In this document: positions 10,801-21,760 of the stretch, piece by piece
How the letters are laid out: every line of letters starts with the position of its first letter
How positions within the stretch are numbered: position 1 is the stretch's first letter
Source: Gnomoniopsis sp. IMI 355080
Lineage: Eukaryota; Ascomycota; Sordariomycetes; Diaporthales; Gnomoniaceae
Direction of reading: 5' to 3'
NCBI GenBank assembly: GCA_027946555.1
Contig: JAPEVC010000047.1
Location: 1 to 64,000, forward strand
DNA length: 64,000 nt
The notes under the pieces: generated by a model
Databases searched by the model: none
Told to the model about the DNA's origin: nothing
What the model saw: the letters and a program-made list of their open reading frames with translations, nothing else
Made by a program: the position numbers and the translations under genes

Positions 10801-11906
10801 CTGCTCGGGCTTGGGCTCGGGCTGGGGCTTGGGGTCGGGAACGAGCTCCCTCTCCTTCTTGGTGGTCTTGTTCTCGTTCTCGTTCTCGGCCTCGCCTTGG
10901 TCCTTCACCGTCTCGATCTCCACGGCCTTAGTCTCAGCCTTGACAGTATTCTCCTTCAGGCTTGGTATCGTGTCGTTCTCCAGGACCTCAATCTCTGCCT
11001 CGATCGTCTTCCCCTTCAGGCTTGGTACCGTGTCGATCTCCAGGGGCTTAGTCTCAGCCTCGCCATTCTTCTGCTTAAGGCTTGATACCGTGTCGACCTC
11101 CAGGGCCTTGGCCTCAGCCTCGATAGTATTCTCCTTCAGGCTTGGTATCGTGTCGTTCTCCAGGACCTTAATCTCTGCCTCGACAGTCTTCCCCTTCAGG
11201 CTTGGCACCGTGTCAACCTCTAGGCCCTTGGCCTCAGCCTCGCCATTCTTCTCCTTCAGGATTGGTACCGTGTCGACCTCCGTGGCCGTGGCCTCGTCAG
11301 CCTTCTTCTTCAGCGTTGGGAGGCACCTGCGCTCCCGCTCCCTGTCCAGCTCGGCGAGCTTCTCTCGATCCAACCAACCCTTGTCTTGCAGGTCGGGGGC
11401 GCGCGGCTTTTTGATGGCGGGCTTGGGGACGGTGGAAGGTGGGTTGACAGGGCTGCGACCACTGCGACCAGGCAGGGTCTTGGCTGGGATAAAAAGTCCA
11501 TTGGTCTTCTTCTTGGGAGGCATCTTCGCTGTTTTTGTGTTGTTCGTGATGATGGTTTGAGCAATTCAAAGCTGGTAGAGTGGCATCGGTGCAAAGAGTA
11601 ACCGTCCGGGAAGGGGACCGGAGAATTGGCGTATCCCTCGAGTTTGGCGAGACGATCGGTCCATGGTTGAAGAGAGTCCATTGTTGCAGGCCGTACAATA
11701 GCGCGCAGCATTGTTGCGGAGAGAGGGCGGTGGAAGATCACGGAATGGGCCAGAAAGGGGGGAAATATGGCGGATGGTCATGGACAAACATGGTGGATGG
11801 GCATGGCGGATGGCTATGGACATACTCGGAAGAAGGGGATAATAGTGAATAGAAACTTACCACCGAACCTGCAATTCCCCTGCTGGAAGAATTTGCAGAC
11901 GACCAT
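7849..11906 (-). CDS. NUP42: Nucleoporin of the Nup42/AMO1 type: CCCH finger plus FG repeats
   Basis: Exon 1 is 11906-11861 and encodes MVVCKFFQQGNCRFG; exon 2 (9632-9337) opens with NCKFEHP; exon 3 is 9273-7849. Joining exons 1 and 2 creates an Ala codon across the junction and a complete C-x7-C-x5-C-x3-H finger; total 588 aa. Intron 1 is 2,228 nt, exceptional for a fungus, but its signals are textbook (GTAAGT donor at 11860; GCTAAC branch and CTACAG acceptor ending at 9633). Intron 2 is 63 nt. After the finger come a helical segment (WILSAYGPGRDAPEQLW is a family hallmark) and ~270 residues dense in FGQP, NPFG and SAFG repeats, followed by a charged tail. Nup42-type proteins sit on the cytoplasmic side of the nuclear pore and support mRNA export with Gle1. 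Intron 1 contains a separate long ORF, described under its own entry. Confidence 0.85.
9337..11523 (-). CDS. Long repeat-rich ORF nested in NUP42 intron 1, in frame with NUP42 exon 2
   Basis: From ATG 11523 (context AAGATGCC) the frame stays open for 729 codons, runs through the NUP42 exon-2 acceptor without changing frame, and reaches the exon-2 donor in phase 0. A transcript starting here would therefore give ~1,203 aa with the NUP42 FG region as its C-terminus, but without the first two zinc-finger cysteines. Visible parts: a basic N-terminus (PPKKKTNGLFIPAKTLPGRS), a charged helix, six 20-residue repeats, Glu/Pro and Ser/Pro-rich low complexity, a segment RFTAEEKGKSRMPTLMELAA, and a Trp-rich stretch (WESMSFVWGDEDPMNLSGWD). 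Function unknown. Its length, period-3 repeats and good start argue for coding. It could instead be an unrelated nested gene with undetected splicing. Confidence 0.5.
10080..10480 (-). repeat. Ser/Pro-Glu-Pro short-period repeat
   Basis: Irregular short repeats giving peptides of the type SSPAVEPG, LSPIVEPS and PSSAIEPS on the minus strand. Forms a disordered Pro/Glu/Ser region inside the nested ORF. Confidence 0.8.
10925..11285 (-). repeat. Six 60-nt tandem repeats with 180-nt higher-order period
   Basis: On the minus strand six consecutive 20-residue units read (E)xDTxxSLKxxxxEAExxxL. Units 1-3 resemble units 4-6 in order (a KNGEAE-type, a KTVEAEI-type and an ENDTIPSLKENT-type unit), so a 180-nt block appears to have duplicated. 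The period is a multiple of three and no unit contains a stop. Confidence 0.85.
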
Positions 11907-12722
11907 TGTGATTATTAAGGAGAGGAGAAAGAGAGCACCAGAGGTCTAGTCATGGCGTGAAGGGGGAGGGTGGCTGGTGTTTGAGAGAAAGGTGAGGTTT
12001 GGCTGCAGATATGAGGTGTTGCGAGGACGAAGTCCACGATGATGACCGCGGCGCGTCGAGCAAAAGACAATCAGCGACGGGCAGCACATGGTTTGCAGGG
12101 ATGGCACTGTCCAAATAAGTCGCTTATCTGCTCTTATCAGGTACCAGGTACATAACCTGTGAACCCCCCCCCCCCCCACCAAGGCAGCCAAAAAACAAAA
12201 CCCACACCAGGCACTTTGGGTAGTTCAATCCAAGCACAAAAGCATAGCGGTTTCTGGTTTAGTTCATGAAAAACCAAGATTTGTATACTACACCCTACTG
12301 AGGCAAATATAGCAGTCTCTGGAGCGGATAGAGAAGAAGATGGATCTAGGCTTACGGGTCCAAGTTTTTAGTGTGCCTGCAACTCAGTTGGTGGGGTCGC
12401 ATTCACAGGGTCGGGAAACTTACATACTCTGATACTGAAGCAATTTCAATTCAAAACAGCCACTGGTGCGCTAGACAAATGATATTTCTTCTCAAGCACT
12501 CCTACCATACATCAATAGCGCCCAATAGAGATTTTAGACTGTATCGCATGCTTCTTACGAGACTATAACGCTTGGCAAATTGAAAAGTGATACCACAAAT
12601 GACAAATCTGATGCATTCCAGGTCAAATAATAATCTCGTACAGGTAGCTTCGCGCAGGATGCTACAAAACAGTATATACACTGAAATCTAAAGTATGATG
12701 CCCAGTCCCATGGTTGCCCCGT
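11907..12722. other. Intergenic: NUP42 promoter and 3' side of DUF1996 gene
   Basis: An 816-bp gap. The part next to 11906 should hold the NUP42 promoter; the part near 12722 the 3' UTR of the DUF1996 gene. It contains a run of 14 C at 12164-12177. No gene seen. Confidence 0.6.
12164..12177. repeat. Poly-C run of 14
   Basis: Fourteen consecutive C residues, a likely site of length polymorphism or of sequencing error. Confidence 0.9.
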
Positions 12723-13882
12723 CTACTTGGAAGTAGTACGGCGGCTGTGGAAGCGGCCAGAGTTTTGTCCAACCTGCCTCTTCGTGGTTGAGTCGCTTGC
12801 CTCCATGGCTGCCACGCTTTCAGCGTAGTTGCTTGTGCCGTGGTCAGGGTCCGCGTCCGTTGCAGTGGTCGTGCACACGGAGCCAGCACCATCATCACCG
12901 TTAGGTCCACTGACACCCGCGAAAGTGTACTTCTCGTCGGTGGTGGCAATCATGTTGGTCGCAGCCTCCGGCCTAGTACAATGTGTCAGCAGCATGAACA
13001 GGAGAAGAAGAAAAAAACGATTGTCTCTTGGAAATTTTGTCCAGGAACGGGGAGAAGTGTTACTCACAGCCAGCCGTTGATGAAGTCGCCGTGGGAAGAG
13101 AACGAAGTGCCGGAGGACAGGATCAGAGGTGCGTCACCCGACCAGCCATCGGGGAGCACACTGTTGACGTCGTACCGAATGCTGAAGCGCAGCTGCGGCA
13201 TGACCTTCATGTCCGAGGGGCACCAGTTGTCGGTTCCGTACGAGCTCGAGGTGTAGGTGGTGTTGAGGGTGTCCTCGTTGACGCAGTTGGGGAAGTAGAC
13301 CAGTGTCTGGAGGTACGTGCTGCAAGTGGACGTGGGAAACGCAGCAGCATCTTTGTCTGCAGGCGCATCATCATCCTCGCAGAACCATTGGATTTGAGCG
13401 TTTTCGTCCATCTCATCAGATGTTTGTGCTGATGCGGACCCAGCCTTCATCATCAGGTCCTGGGGAATGGCCACCTCGGCGGGGGAATCTCCCAGGTTGT
13501 AGTAAGCGGTGAAACGGCCAACAGGCACCGGGTCATAGGAGTCTCCATCATCGGTAGTGTAGAGCAGAGTTGGAACCCCTTTGATGTGTGTCAGCTTGCA
13601 AAGTTTCCGAGCCGAGGAGACACACTACGGAGTATAAAGAGACTTACAGTAGGTAGAGAAGTCGTTGGGGTTCTCAGCCGTTGCACAACCAGCTTGCAAT
13701 TCGGCAGATGTAGTGGTGTTGATAGTAATGGCATCGGATCCGAAGAAAGTGTGGAGATGGGACTTGTTGTACTGTCCAGGGAACACAATTGGGTCAATGT
13801 TCTTGTACATGAACATATCAACATCGATATCAGTGTATGCAGCGACTTGCGCCACAAAAGCGAAGAAAACTTGAACACGCAT
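12723..13882 (-). CDS. Secreted DUF1996-domain protein
   Basis: Three exons, 13882-13648, 13578-13068 and 12972-12723, with introns of 69 and 95 nt (GTAAGT and GTGAGT donors), in phase, giving 331 aa. The start MRVQVFFAFVAQVAAYTDID reads as a short signal peptide ending near residue 15. DUF1996 hallmarks follow: KNIDPIVFPGQYNKSHLHTF, a GSDA turn, and after intron 1 a TYWVPTLLY segment; later conserved Cys, WCP and GDFINGW segments also fit. The family is secreted and common in ascomycetes and basidiomycetes, sometimes fused to WSC domains; its biochemical activity is not established. The last ~60 residues are Thr/Ser- and charge-rich with no obvious GPI signal. Alternative upstream in-frame ATG codons exist but would bury the signal peptide. 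Confidence 0.85.
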
Positions 13883-16800
13883 CTTGGCGGCCTGGAATTG
13901 AACGAGTGAATTAAAAATAGAAACAGGGAAAAGAATGAATGAATACCGAATGAGTGAACTTGGTTGCCAAGCAAAGTTTACAATGGCTTTATATACATCA
14001 TTCTTCACCATTGGGTTGGCAGAGTGGGCAACATACCCCCTTCTAGCCTCCTATTGAGGCTTGCTGCATGCGTCTAAGCGCGAGGCTGCCCCTGTTGCTG
14101 CCAATCTCGAAACATGCATACACTGGGGCTCGCTAAATCTTTTCCCCAGGGTCCTCCACTGGTACGAACTCTGGTTTAGGTAAACAAATCCGCATTGATG
14201 AAACAATGATGCTGGGTTGTCCACTCCCTACGTGCTGACATGCCCGAATTCTCGTAAACATCTGTCAGGTCTTGAGAAGACGCTTTGATCTCGCATCCAG
14301 TTTCGTTTCGAGTCGCGAGCGCATGATCGCACTCGTCTATAATGTTGAAAGATTCTTCTGAGTTGAGTAGATCTTAGTGAAACCAGCCACTCTCATTACC
14401 AACAACTACCATAGCAGATATACTGCAATGTCGTCGTCGGCGCCTGGGCATCGGAAAAGTGATCTAATCTAATCCTGGCAACAGATCCCGCGTAGAATGT
14501 GCTGTGGATCTCGGGTTGGCTAACCGCGGGATGTTTCCTTTCCCGGTGGAACTTAGAAGCTTGTCAGTGGCCGCAGTAATTAATAGTTACAAATAAGTCT
14601 ACATCCATATTTTTCCGGGCTGTAAGCGCGGATTCTGACGTGCATTGGGCTGTAGCGCGCAAGGGGCAGTGGAGCTCTGGGATTTACGTGAAACATCTTC
14701 AGGGAAACGATGGATCCTCGCAACATGCCCAATTTCTTCCAATTTGTTATTTCAGGACCTCGGGCGAGTGCGACATCATCATCACTGTTAGAAAAGAAGC
14801 CTCGGAGCTTCGGACTTGCACCAGAGCCTGCATTAAAGATCAGGTCTCCATTAACAGGTTCAAGCGGAATCATTACTGACCTCAGGGTGCCCCAGATCCT
14901 TTGCAAAGGTGCCGTGTCCGGCATGTGCCGGGCGGGGGGCCCGCCGATAAAATTCGGCGAAGACTCCAATATTGGTCGATGCATATGAATCCAGGCTGAT
15001 ATTTTGCTATATATGCTTGCGTTCCTGCTTCAAATCTTCTTTCGCATCCTGGGATGCTTTTGAGGCTGACAATGACAATGGTATACCGTGCAAAGTGACA
15101 CGCGGGCGCTTATCACAACGAAGCCTGTCTTGTCTAGGTACTTCCTCAGTCGTGTCTTAACCCGCCATGTCAAACAACAAGCGATGGCCTCGCTTTACAT
15201 CCAATTAGACGTCGTCAGGATGCAGCACCCACCTAGATCTTGATGTGCGTCAGCAATGCATCCTCACTCAACACATCTTTTCTTGAAGGTCATAGGGCGT
15301 TGAGTACCCAGGTATGTGAAGCATCTCGGCTGGAGACTCCTTTGTAGTATGCAAAGCGAGACCGTCGACATGGATTCGATACCACCTCTGGCAGGGAACG
15401 CTTCTTGTTTTCGAGTCCTGTTGGCATCTCGAAACTGACTAAACTGAGCTGCCCAGAGGTCCCCGTCTAATGCGTCGCGATACATTTCTCGGACCCCTCT
15501 AAAAAGGTTTACAGTGCTGTTAATTCGGGTCAAATTTCCAATCACCATTGCGGCGGCCGTAAGGGCAAGATGCTTCAAGTATTATAATGCCAGTGCCCCT
15601 AAGATGGCCCTGAATTCGAAAAGCTGCGGCATGCTATAGCAATGCGCCTCTTTCGACGCCCACTCAAGCCTCTACAGTGCCATTCTTTGCATTTGTGTCG
15701 TGGTGGCATTGAAGTAACTAGACACATCAGTAGGTCGACTGGTAATTTGTTTTCGGCCGCTCCTCTTAGGTCAGAACAATGGCCATACAAGAGCCTAGGA
15801 TTTCGCCCCCTATTATGCGAATTGTGGGTTTAGGGTCGGGCATCTACAGATATTGACCAAGCTAAGTTCCAAAAGGAGGAATTGCTGAGGCATACCTAAG
15901 CTGGTCAAACATCTGAATTCACAAAGCCTATGATAGTGCTAGTCATCAGTACCCAGGCAGGAAAGACTTGATCATGAAAATTCCTTCCATGAAGTGGACA
16001 GTTGTGTGATAGAAAAAGTCCACATGAGACCTGCTCCTAGAACTGACACCTTGTGCAGCCCTGGAGAACTTGCGGGAAAATACGAAAACCATTACAGACT
16101 TTGTGCATATCAGGAGACAATCTCATGCTAGTATCATCGAGCATCGTCGTCACAATCTTGAACCTATGCCTATCCTAAACCCTGTCAAGCCCACGTTCAG
16201 ATGTAATCCAGTGTATAGAGCACCGCAAACCTGGAACCTTCCACTGGAAGACCATTCATTACCCGCTGTCAAAACTCTTCCCAACACTTAAACGATTGTT
16301 CCAACTGCAAGTGGTGCCCTGCAAACAAGTAGGAATCGAAAAACAACACTTGTGTCCATTGTCTCCATCTCCGCATTGATCCAGTTAGGCATTATGACGA
16401 TAGGCTGGGTTCTTATGGGAACCCAGCTTAAATTGCCATTTATACCCAGGTATTTGGATCTCTTTATACCTGGACTTTCATGGAGAGATTCTTCTAGTCA
16501 TTGAAAGGGATCTTGAGTAAATCCTCTCGTTATATAATTTTAATTAACTCCAAGTAGCGGCCTGTCATGCCACGCAGGCTCCTCGATACTCTCCCTTTGT
16601 AGTGCAATCAGTTCCAAATGTACTTAGGTACAGCACCCAAGCTACCTACTTAGGTAGTCATCAAATAATTCCACACACGGAGTATAGCGAGGACCTAGCA
16701 TCACTGTTGTTAATGAAGACTTAGGACTGGCTTATTTAGGATTCTAAGTGATTCAATGAGTATTTAACGCCTAGAATGGTGTTTATTGGCTGGCTACCTC

Positions 16801-17448
16801 ATGTTTTCGGGTGGGATTGACTCCTCAGCCTACCTAGATGGATTGCTAAAGTCCAACATCTTTCAGACACTCCCTGGAAGTCGAATGATAGCATTACAGA
16901 CGGCTTCACCCCACATTCTGGCTTGGGAGTACCTAGACGACCATTCACGTGTGGTGGAGCAAATCCAAGCGCAAGCCAGTGAAATGAAGCTCAGTGAAGG
17001 TTGGTTTTCCATTCACTTTGTGCAAACAAACAGATAACCCCGCCAGTGAAGGCCATTCTTCCATTCACTTGCCAAAAAACATGGGCCGTGCGCCAAACCT
17101 GTTGTCTATATATATTGGCCTTTCAATTTGATTCCTCCAAAGGGTCCTTCTTTCTTCCCTTCTCAGATCACTGACTGGATTGCACTCTCAAGTCTTATGG
17201 CAATCATCTGGTATATCCATTTGAAACCTTTCGAGCCCTAAATTCTTCTCAAGATTGGCACCTTATTTTAAGTTAATGCCCAAGCAAGATGAGCAAGATA
17301 TCGATTGTCTGAGCTGGTCTAACAATTTTACCATCGCTTAGCATCGCTGTCCACCTACTCCTTGTTTTTGCAAACAGCATCCCCCTTTCCCCCATCAGTC
17401 AGCACCAGACAATCAGGGAACCTCTGCTGACTGCGGAAGGTCATCAAG
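13883..17448. other. 3.6-kb region without a recognisable gene
   Basis: All frames are short and domain-free. A GC-rich hairpin-like sequence lies near 14930-14945, imperfect TAGGTA palindromes lie at about 16618-16658, and a duplicated 25-bp element lies at 16993 and 17045. The last few hundred bases are probably promoter and leader of the protease gene. Confidence 0.5.
16993..17069. repeat. Duplicated ~25-bp element with inverted ends
   Basis: Two copies, 16993-17017 and 17045-17069, begin AGTGAAGG and end TTCCATTCACT, and differ mainly in a six-base core. Each copy has partly complementary ends (AGTGAA versus TTCACT) and could fold back. They sit ~380 bp upstream of the protease start. 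Confidence 0.7.
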
Positions 17449-20400
17449 ATGAATCAGTTCTTCTGTTGGCTTCTGTTGGCGATCTGCGCCGCCATGTGCA
17501 TTGATGCCTCTCCTGGTAAGTGATTACATCTGCTTGACAAGTCCCCTTCTGACCCCCTGTCGTCGATCATCCATCCTGTCCTTTTCTTTCCCTTTCTCCT
17601 TCAATGGAAAGTCTCGAACTCTTCATTTTGCAAGTGTTGGACCAGTCACTTCCCGTCTAGCACTTGGGAAAGCTTTCCGCCAACACCTTCGCCGTCGGAC
17701 ACTTGCTGACTTTGGACTGCCCAGTGACCACGGTTGGCAGTTCCTGCTCTACTTGGGTGACGACCGCTGTGGCGACTATTCCTCGGTAAGTGATCGCCCC
17801 GGGTGGAAGTCAAATAGATTGCTCCATGGAGGTGAGAAATCCTATCTAACATCACACAGCGAAATTGTCACCGTTCTGATCAGCGTCGAGCCCTCTGTCC
17901 CCCTAACCACCCGAACCTTGCCTGGAGTCACGACTACCTTCAGTAAGTTTTGTGTCCATCCTCTTTCTCGACAGATTGAATACCAAGATCTGGTAGATTA
18001 GACCGCATACTGATCTATATGGCAGCTTGGACTGAGCCAGTCATACAAAATGCAACCACCATCACTCGGCTCGGATCGACGTCCATCATGGTGGCGGAGT
18101 ACCAAGTCGACACGGTCATTGAATGTGCTGGCAACTATACGTCTCTAGCTGCTGGATCCACCTCCTACTCCACGCTGACGTCGACTTCCACCCAATCCTC
18201 GAGCTATACCACCGATGTTCCAGTGACCAGCTTGTCAAGCGATTCCACTTCCTCGAGCACACCTAGCGCCTCCGTGAGCACGCTCCTGTGGACCTCTACG
18301 ATGTCCACACTCGTCTCATCGGGATCCTCGTCAGTCACATCTACCTACATCCTCACCGGTGCTTCGCTGTCTACACTCTCCAGTTCCATCGAGACATCAA
18401 GTGTGGGTTACTCGGCGTCGAGCTCTTCAGGAGACTGGGCCGTGGCTTTTCCGTCCACGATGTCGTCTACTCCAAACTTCCCTTCTGATGCTCCGATGGA
18501 TCCCACGTCGACGCAGATCTCGTCAACTGAGACAACCATGTCCTCCTCTCCCACCTCGACGCCGACCGCCAATAGCACCGCTCCGGTCGTTGTACCACTC
18601 TATCACGCCAAGATGGATAACGTCACCTACTTTGTGCCTCTTTGTTCGGACCCAACCCAAACGCTGTGGCGACCAGACGGGACCAACTTCACTCTATCTT
18701 GCAGCAACATCACCCTTTCAGGTGGCCAGGTGATCCCGATCATTGACAATCCTCCCTTCGGTCAATGTCAGCCGTCTGATGTGAACGGAGACGTGTGCTT
18801 CACGCAGAGATGGAACATGACCGCGACAGAAGGTGGCAGCATCACATGCCAGGCTGACTCAGACTCACGATTGTTCTCGAGAGATATTCCTGGAGACATC
18901 AAGGGAAATCTCTCGGCAATCGCTGACGCCTTGTCTGAGGTCAAGGACGTAGCCGGCCAGGTCACCAACGCGGCAGAGCAAGGCTTGTCTGCTGTTGGTT
19001 GTGCCGCCCAGGTAGCCTTCGAGCAGGTTGCCGCGTACTACTTCAATATGGTTCAACAAGAGCTGAGCGTGGTCACGGAGGCTTGGATTGTCATTGGGGA
19101 CTTTTTCAAGATGGTCCTGGGGCTTATGACAGCTGTGACTACCCCAGTCGGTTTCTGGATTGACGACACGGATCAGCAGTTCCAGACGCTCGCTTGCTAC
19201 GTGTCCGATGGCGACTCGGCGATCTGGCGCACCATCTCGAAGCACACCGCGCTTCATCAGGGCCTGAACACACTCTCGTCTCTGAGTAACGTGATCACCT
19301 TCTCTGGTCTAATCGAGGAGATCATGAGTGTCATTTTCGGCAGTCTTTTCGCCGAGTACGATCAATTCATCACAGCAAGCGGGGCCATCACCCAGGGATG
19401 GACACAGGCCATGCGGGTCTGCACCACCAAGTGGGATATTGACAGCCTCCAGGATCCCGACAAGCAAGACCCAGAGGAAGACGACGAGGATGACTGGTTG
19501 CCTCGATACCAGATTTTCACCACCCCAGATGCTTCCATGGCACAGCTGAAGGCTTTGGAACACGCGCTTGGTGGCGACGGCTGGGAAATTTCCTCATCGA
19601 ATGCCACGGACTGGATCAAAGGATATGTGGTCGATCTCAACATCATGCAGGCGCTGCTGCCGCAGACCATGCCGTTCATTAGCCAGACTCAGAGGTTTGT
19701 CTGGGACGGCTCCGAGTCGACTTCCATCATCAAGGACGAGCCCGCTGGCTCTACAAAACGCTCGACGGAAGCAAAGAGTTCGCTGTCCAATAATACCGCC
19801 AAGGCGCACAACCACCAGGCGCGCGCGTTCGATCCCAATGCATGGTCTGTTCCGACCGGAGATCAGCGCCTCTCTCTTGACAATGGCCATTACCTCAAGA
19901 CCATTTCGCAGCAAAAGGGTCAGGATCTCGACTCTTTCACGGACTACACATACGCAGATCCACAAGGAGAGGGTTCTTGGATCATCGTAATAGACAGTGG
20001 CTTTGATCTCAACCACGAGAAGCTCCAGTCGACCAACTATCGCAAGGTGGTGCAGTACGTGGTTCCTAATGGTGAGTACCTCCTAATTTGAGCCTTCCTA
20101 CCTATGAAAGGCTAGTTTAAGTACGATTCAACAAGTGCGCTAACATCTGCCAGAATTCAGTCTCCCGAAGCTTCAGCAGCACGACGTCGAAGCAGGCTGG
20201 GTGGCCGCAAATGCGGTAATTGATGACAACATGCCTCTTGACGAAGCCTATGGACACGGTACAGGAGTTGCATGTGTCGCCGCCGGCCTTGGCACGGGCG
20301 TTGCTTCACGCGCCAACCTTCTCTTGGTGAAGCTGGAGAATTACTTTGTCAACACGATAACTGGCGAGAAGCGTCAACCTGGTCTCACTGTTTCCGCGCT

Positions 20401-21760
20401 TCAGGATGCCTTCTCCTCCATCCGCGACCAAGCCAGCGCGCAACGCATGCCCTACGGTAAGCGAGTCATCAACCTGAGCATGGTGTTGGGCGCCGATTCC
20501 AACGCAGGCTCTTTTCTCGAGTTCTTCTTCCAGAGACAGGTACTGGAGGGTACCACTATCGTCATGGCTGCGGGCAACTCTGGATATGATTACTCGACCG
20601 ATACCGTCCCCCTGTACCAGGCAGAGCAGTCTCCGCAGAAATATGCCACGGATGACAATTCGTACATTGTAGTTGGTGGTACATATCATGATGGCTCAAT
20701 CTGGGAGTGGACGACGGTTCCTGGGGGTCGACCTGGATCTGGTTCTTCGGACGCCACGACTTCTGTTTGGGCACAAGCGGACGACGTCTATACCTGCGAC
20801 GCGAACGGCGCTTCAAACGCGATGAGATTGCGAGACGGCACGAGCTTTTCCGCTCCACAAGTGGTAAGTTTTATTGTTTCCCTAGGGACATGGTGTGCAT
20901 TCGCTCACAAGTTCATCACAATTTAGGCTGGTCTCGTTGCATACATGGAGTCTTACCCTTGGCCAAGCGACAAGGAGAATCCGTTCAGCTTCACGGGCAG
21001 CGGCGGCAGTGTTGCAAGCCGTATCAAGGCAATGATCTGCAATACGTATGCATACCAGCGCCTGCCCGCTAGCGAGATTGTCAACAAGGCACTCGACATG
21101 CTGCAGAAGTTCCCTGTCCCGCGCAAATTCCCATGGGCGATTCCCGACAAAGTCGATGTCATCTACAACATGGCGTTTGGTCCTCAGAAGTGCAAGGACG
21201 TTGAAGGATTCCCGAATGTCAAGCGAGACGGCCTGTCCTGTCCTCTGCCTCTTGGAGGTAGCAGCCCATCATCTGCCTCTTACGTGACCGACACCCCAAC
21301 ATATCTAGCCAGCACCTGGTCTGGGTTCTCCAGCGCGACTGGTAGTGAGTCCACGCCAGATGGTGTCTTCATCACTGCCAGCTTCACCATGACAGAGACC
21401 ACCGTGCTGCCCACGACAACCGTTCCATCTACGACGGAGTGGGATACGACCTGGGTCACTGCTAGTACTACGGTTGGGGGGACTACCACGACCTACACGG
21501 TGCCTAGCTCATCGCCAACAACCACCTCGTCACCAACATCCAGCCCATCGTCAACGTCCGACTCAGGTATTACGATCTATACCACGACTGTGGGATCGTC
21601 CTGCTGCCCTTACCCGGATGACGCTTGTGGTGTCGAGTCGATGTCGCTGTCAGCTCCAATATACTGCTCGGCAATCACTGCTCGTGGCTTCGAGTACCTG
21701 AACGATATCGCCACGACCACAAGCCACAGCGGTCCGCGCTCGACGGCAGATTCCTGTTGA
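17449..21760 (+). CDS. Large secreted subtilisin-family (S8) serine protease
   Basis: Six exons in phase: 17449-17515, 17725-17785, 17860-17942, 18026-20071, 20154-20863 and 20927-21760; 1,266 aa. Signal peptide MNQFFCWLLLAICAAM ends before ASP. A Ser/Thr-rich stretch follows, then a ~300-residue Cys-containing helical region with N-glycosylation sequons, an acidic linker (DPEEDDEDD), an I9-like propeptide segment (starting YQIFTTPDASMAQLKAL) and a dibasic KR site at residues 648-649 that suits kexin cleavage. The catalytic domain shows Asp727 (VIDSGFD), His787 (GHGTGVACVA), oxyanion Asn894 (AAGNSG) and Ser983 (GTSFSAPQV). The tail is Thr/Ser-rich, then Cys-rich (GSSCCPYPDDACG). All catalytic residues are present, so activity is expected. 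Acceptor choice for the small exon 2 (17725) is inferred from phase and the CTGAC branch site. Confidence 0.88.

Noticed and set aside
10053..11560. Plus-strand frames of 146-269 codons opposite the nested ORF
   Set aside because: Simple repeats of Gly-Leu-Gly or Ser-Arg type, explained as antisense of the repeat-rich minus-strand ORF.
12380..12450. CTCAGTTGGTGGGGTCGC resembling a tRNA D arm
   Set aside because: No B box, no anticodon stem and no acceptor pairing downstream.
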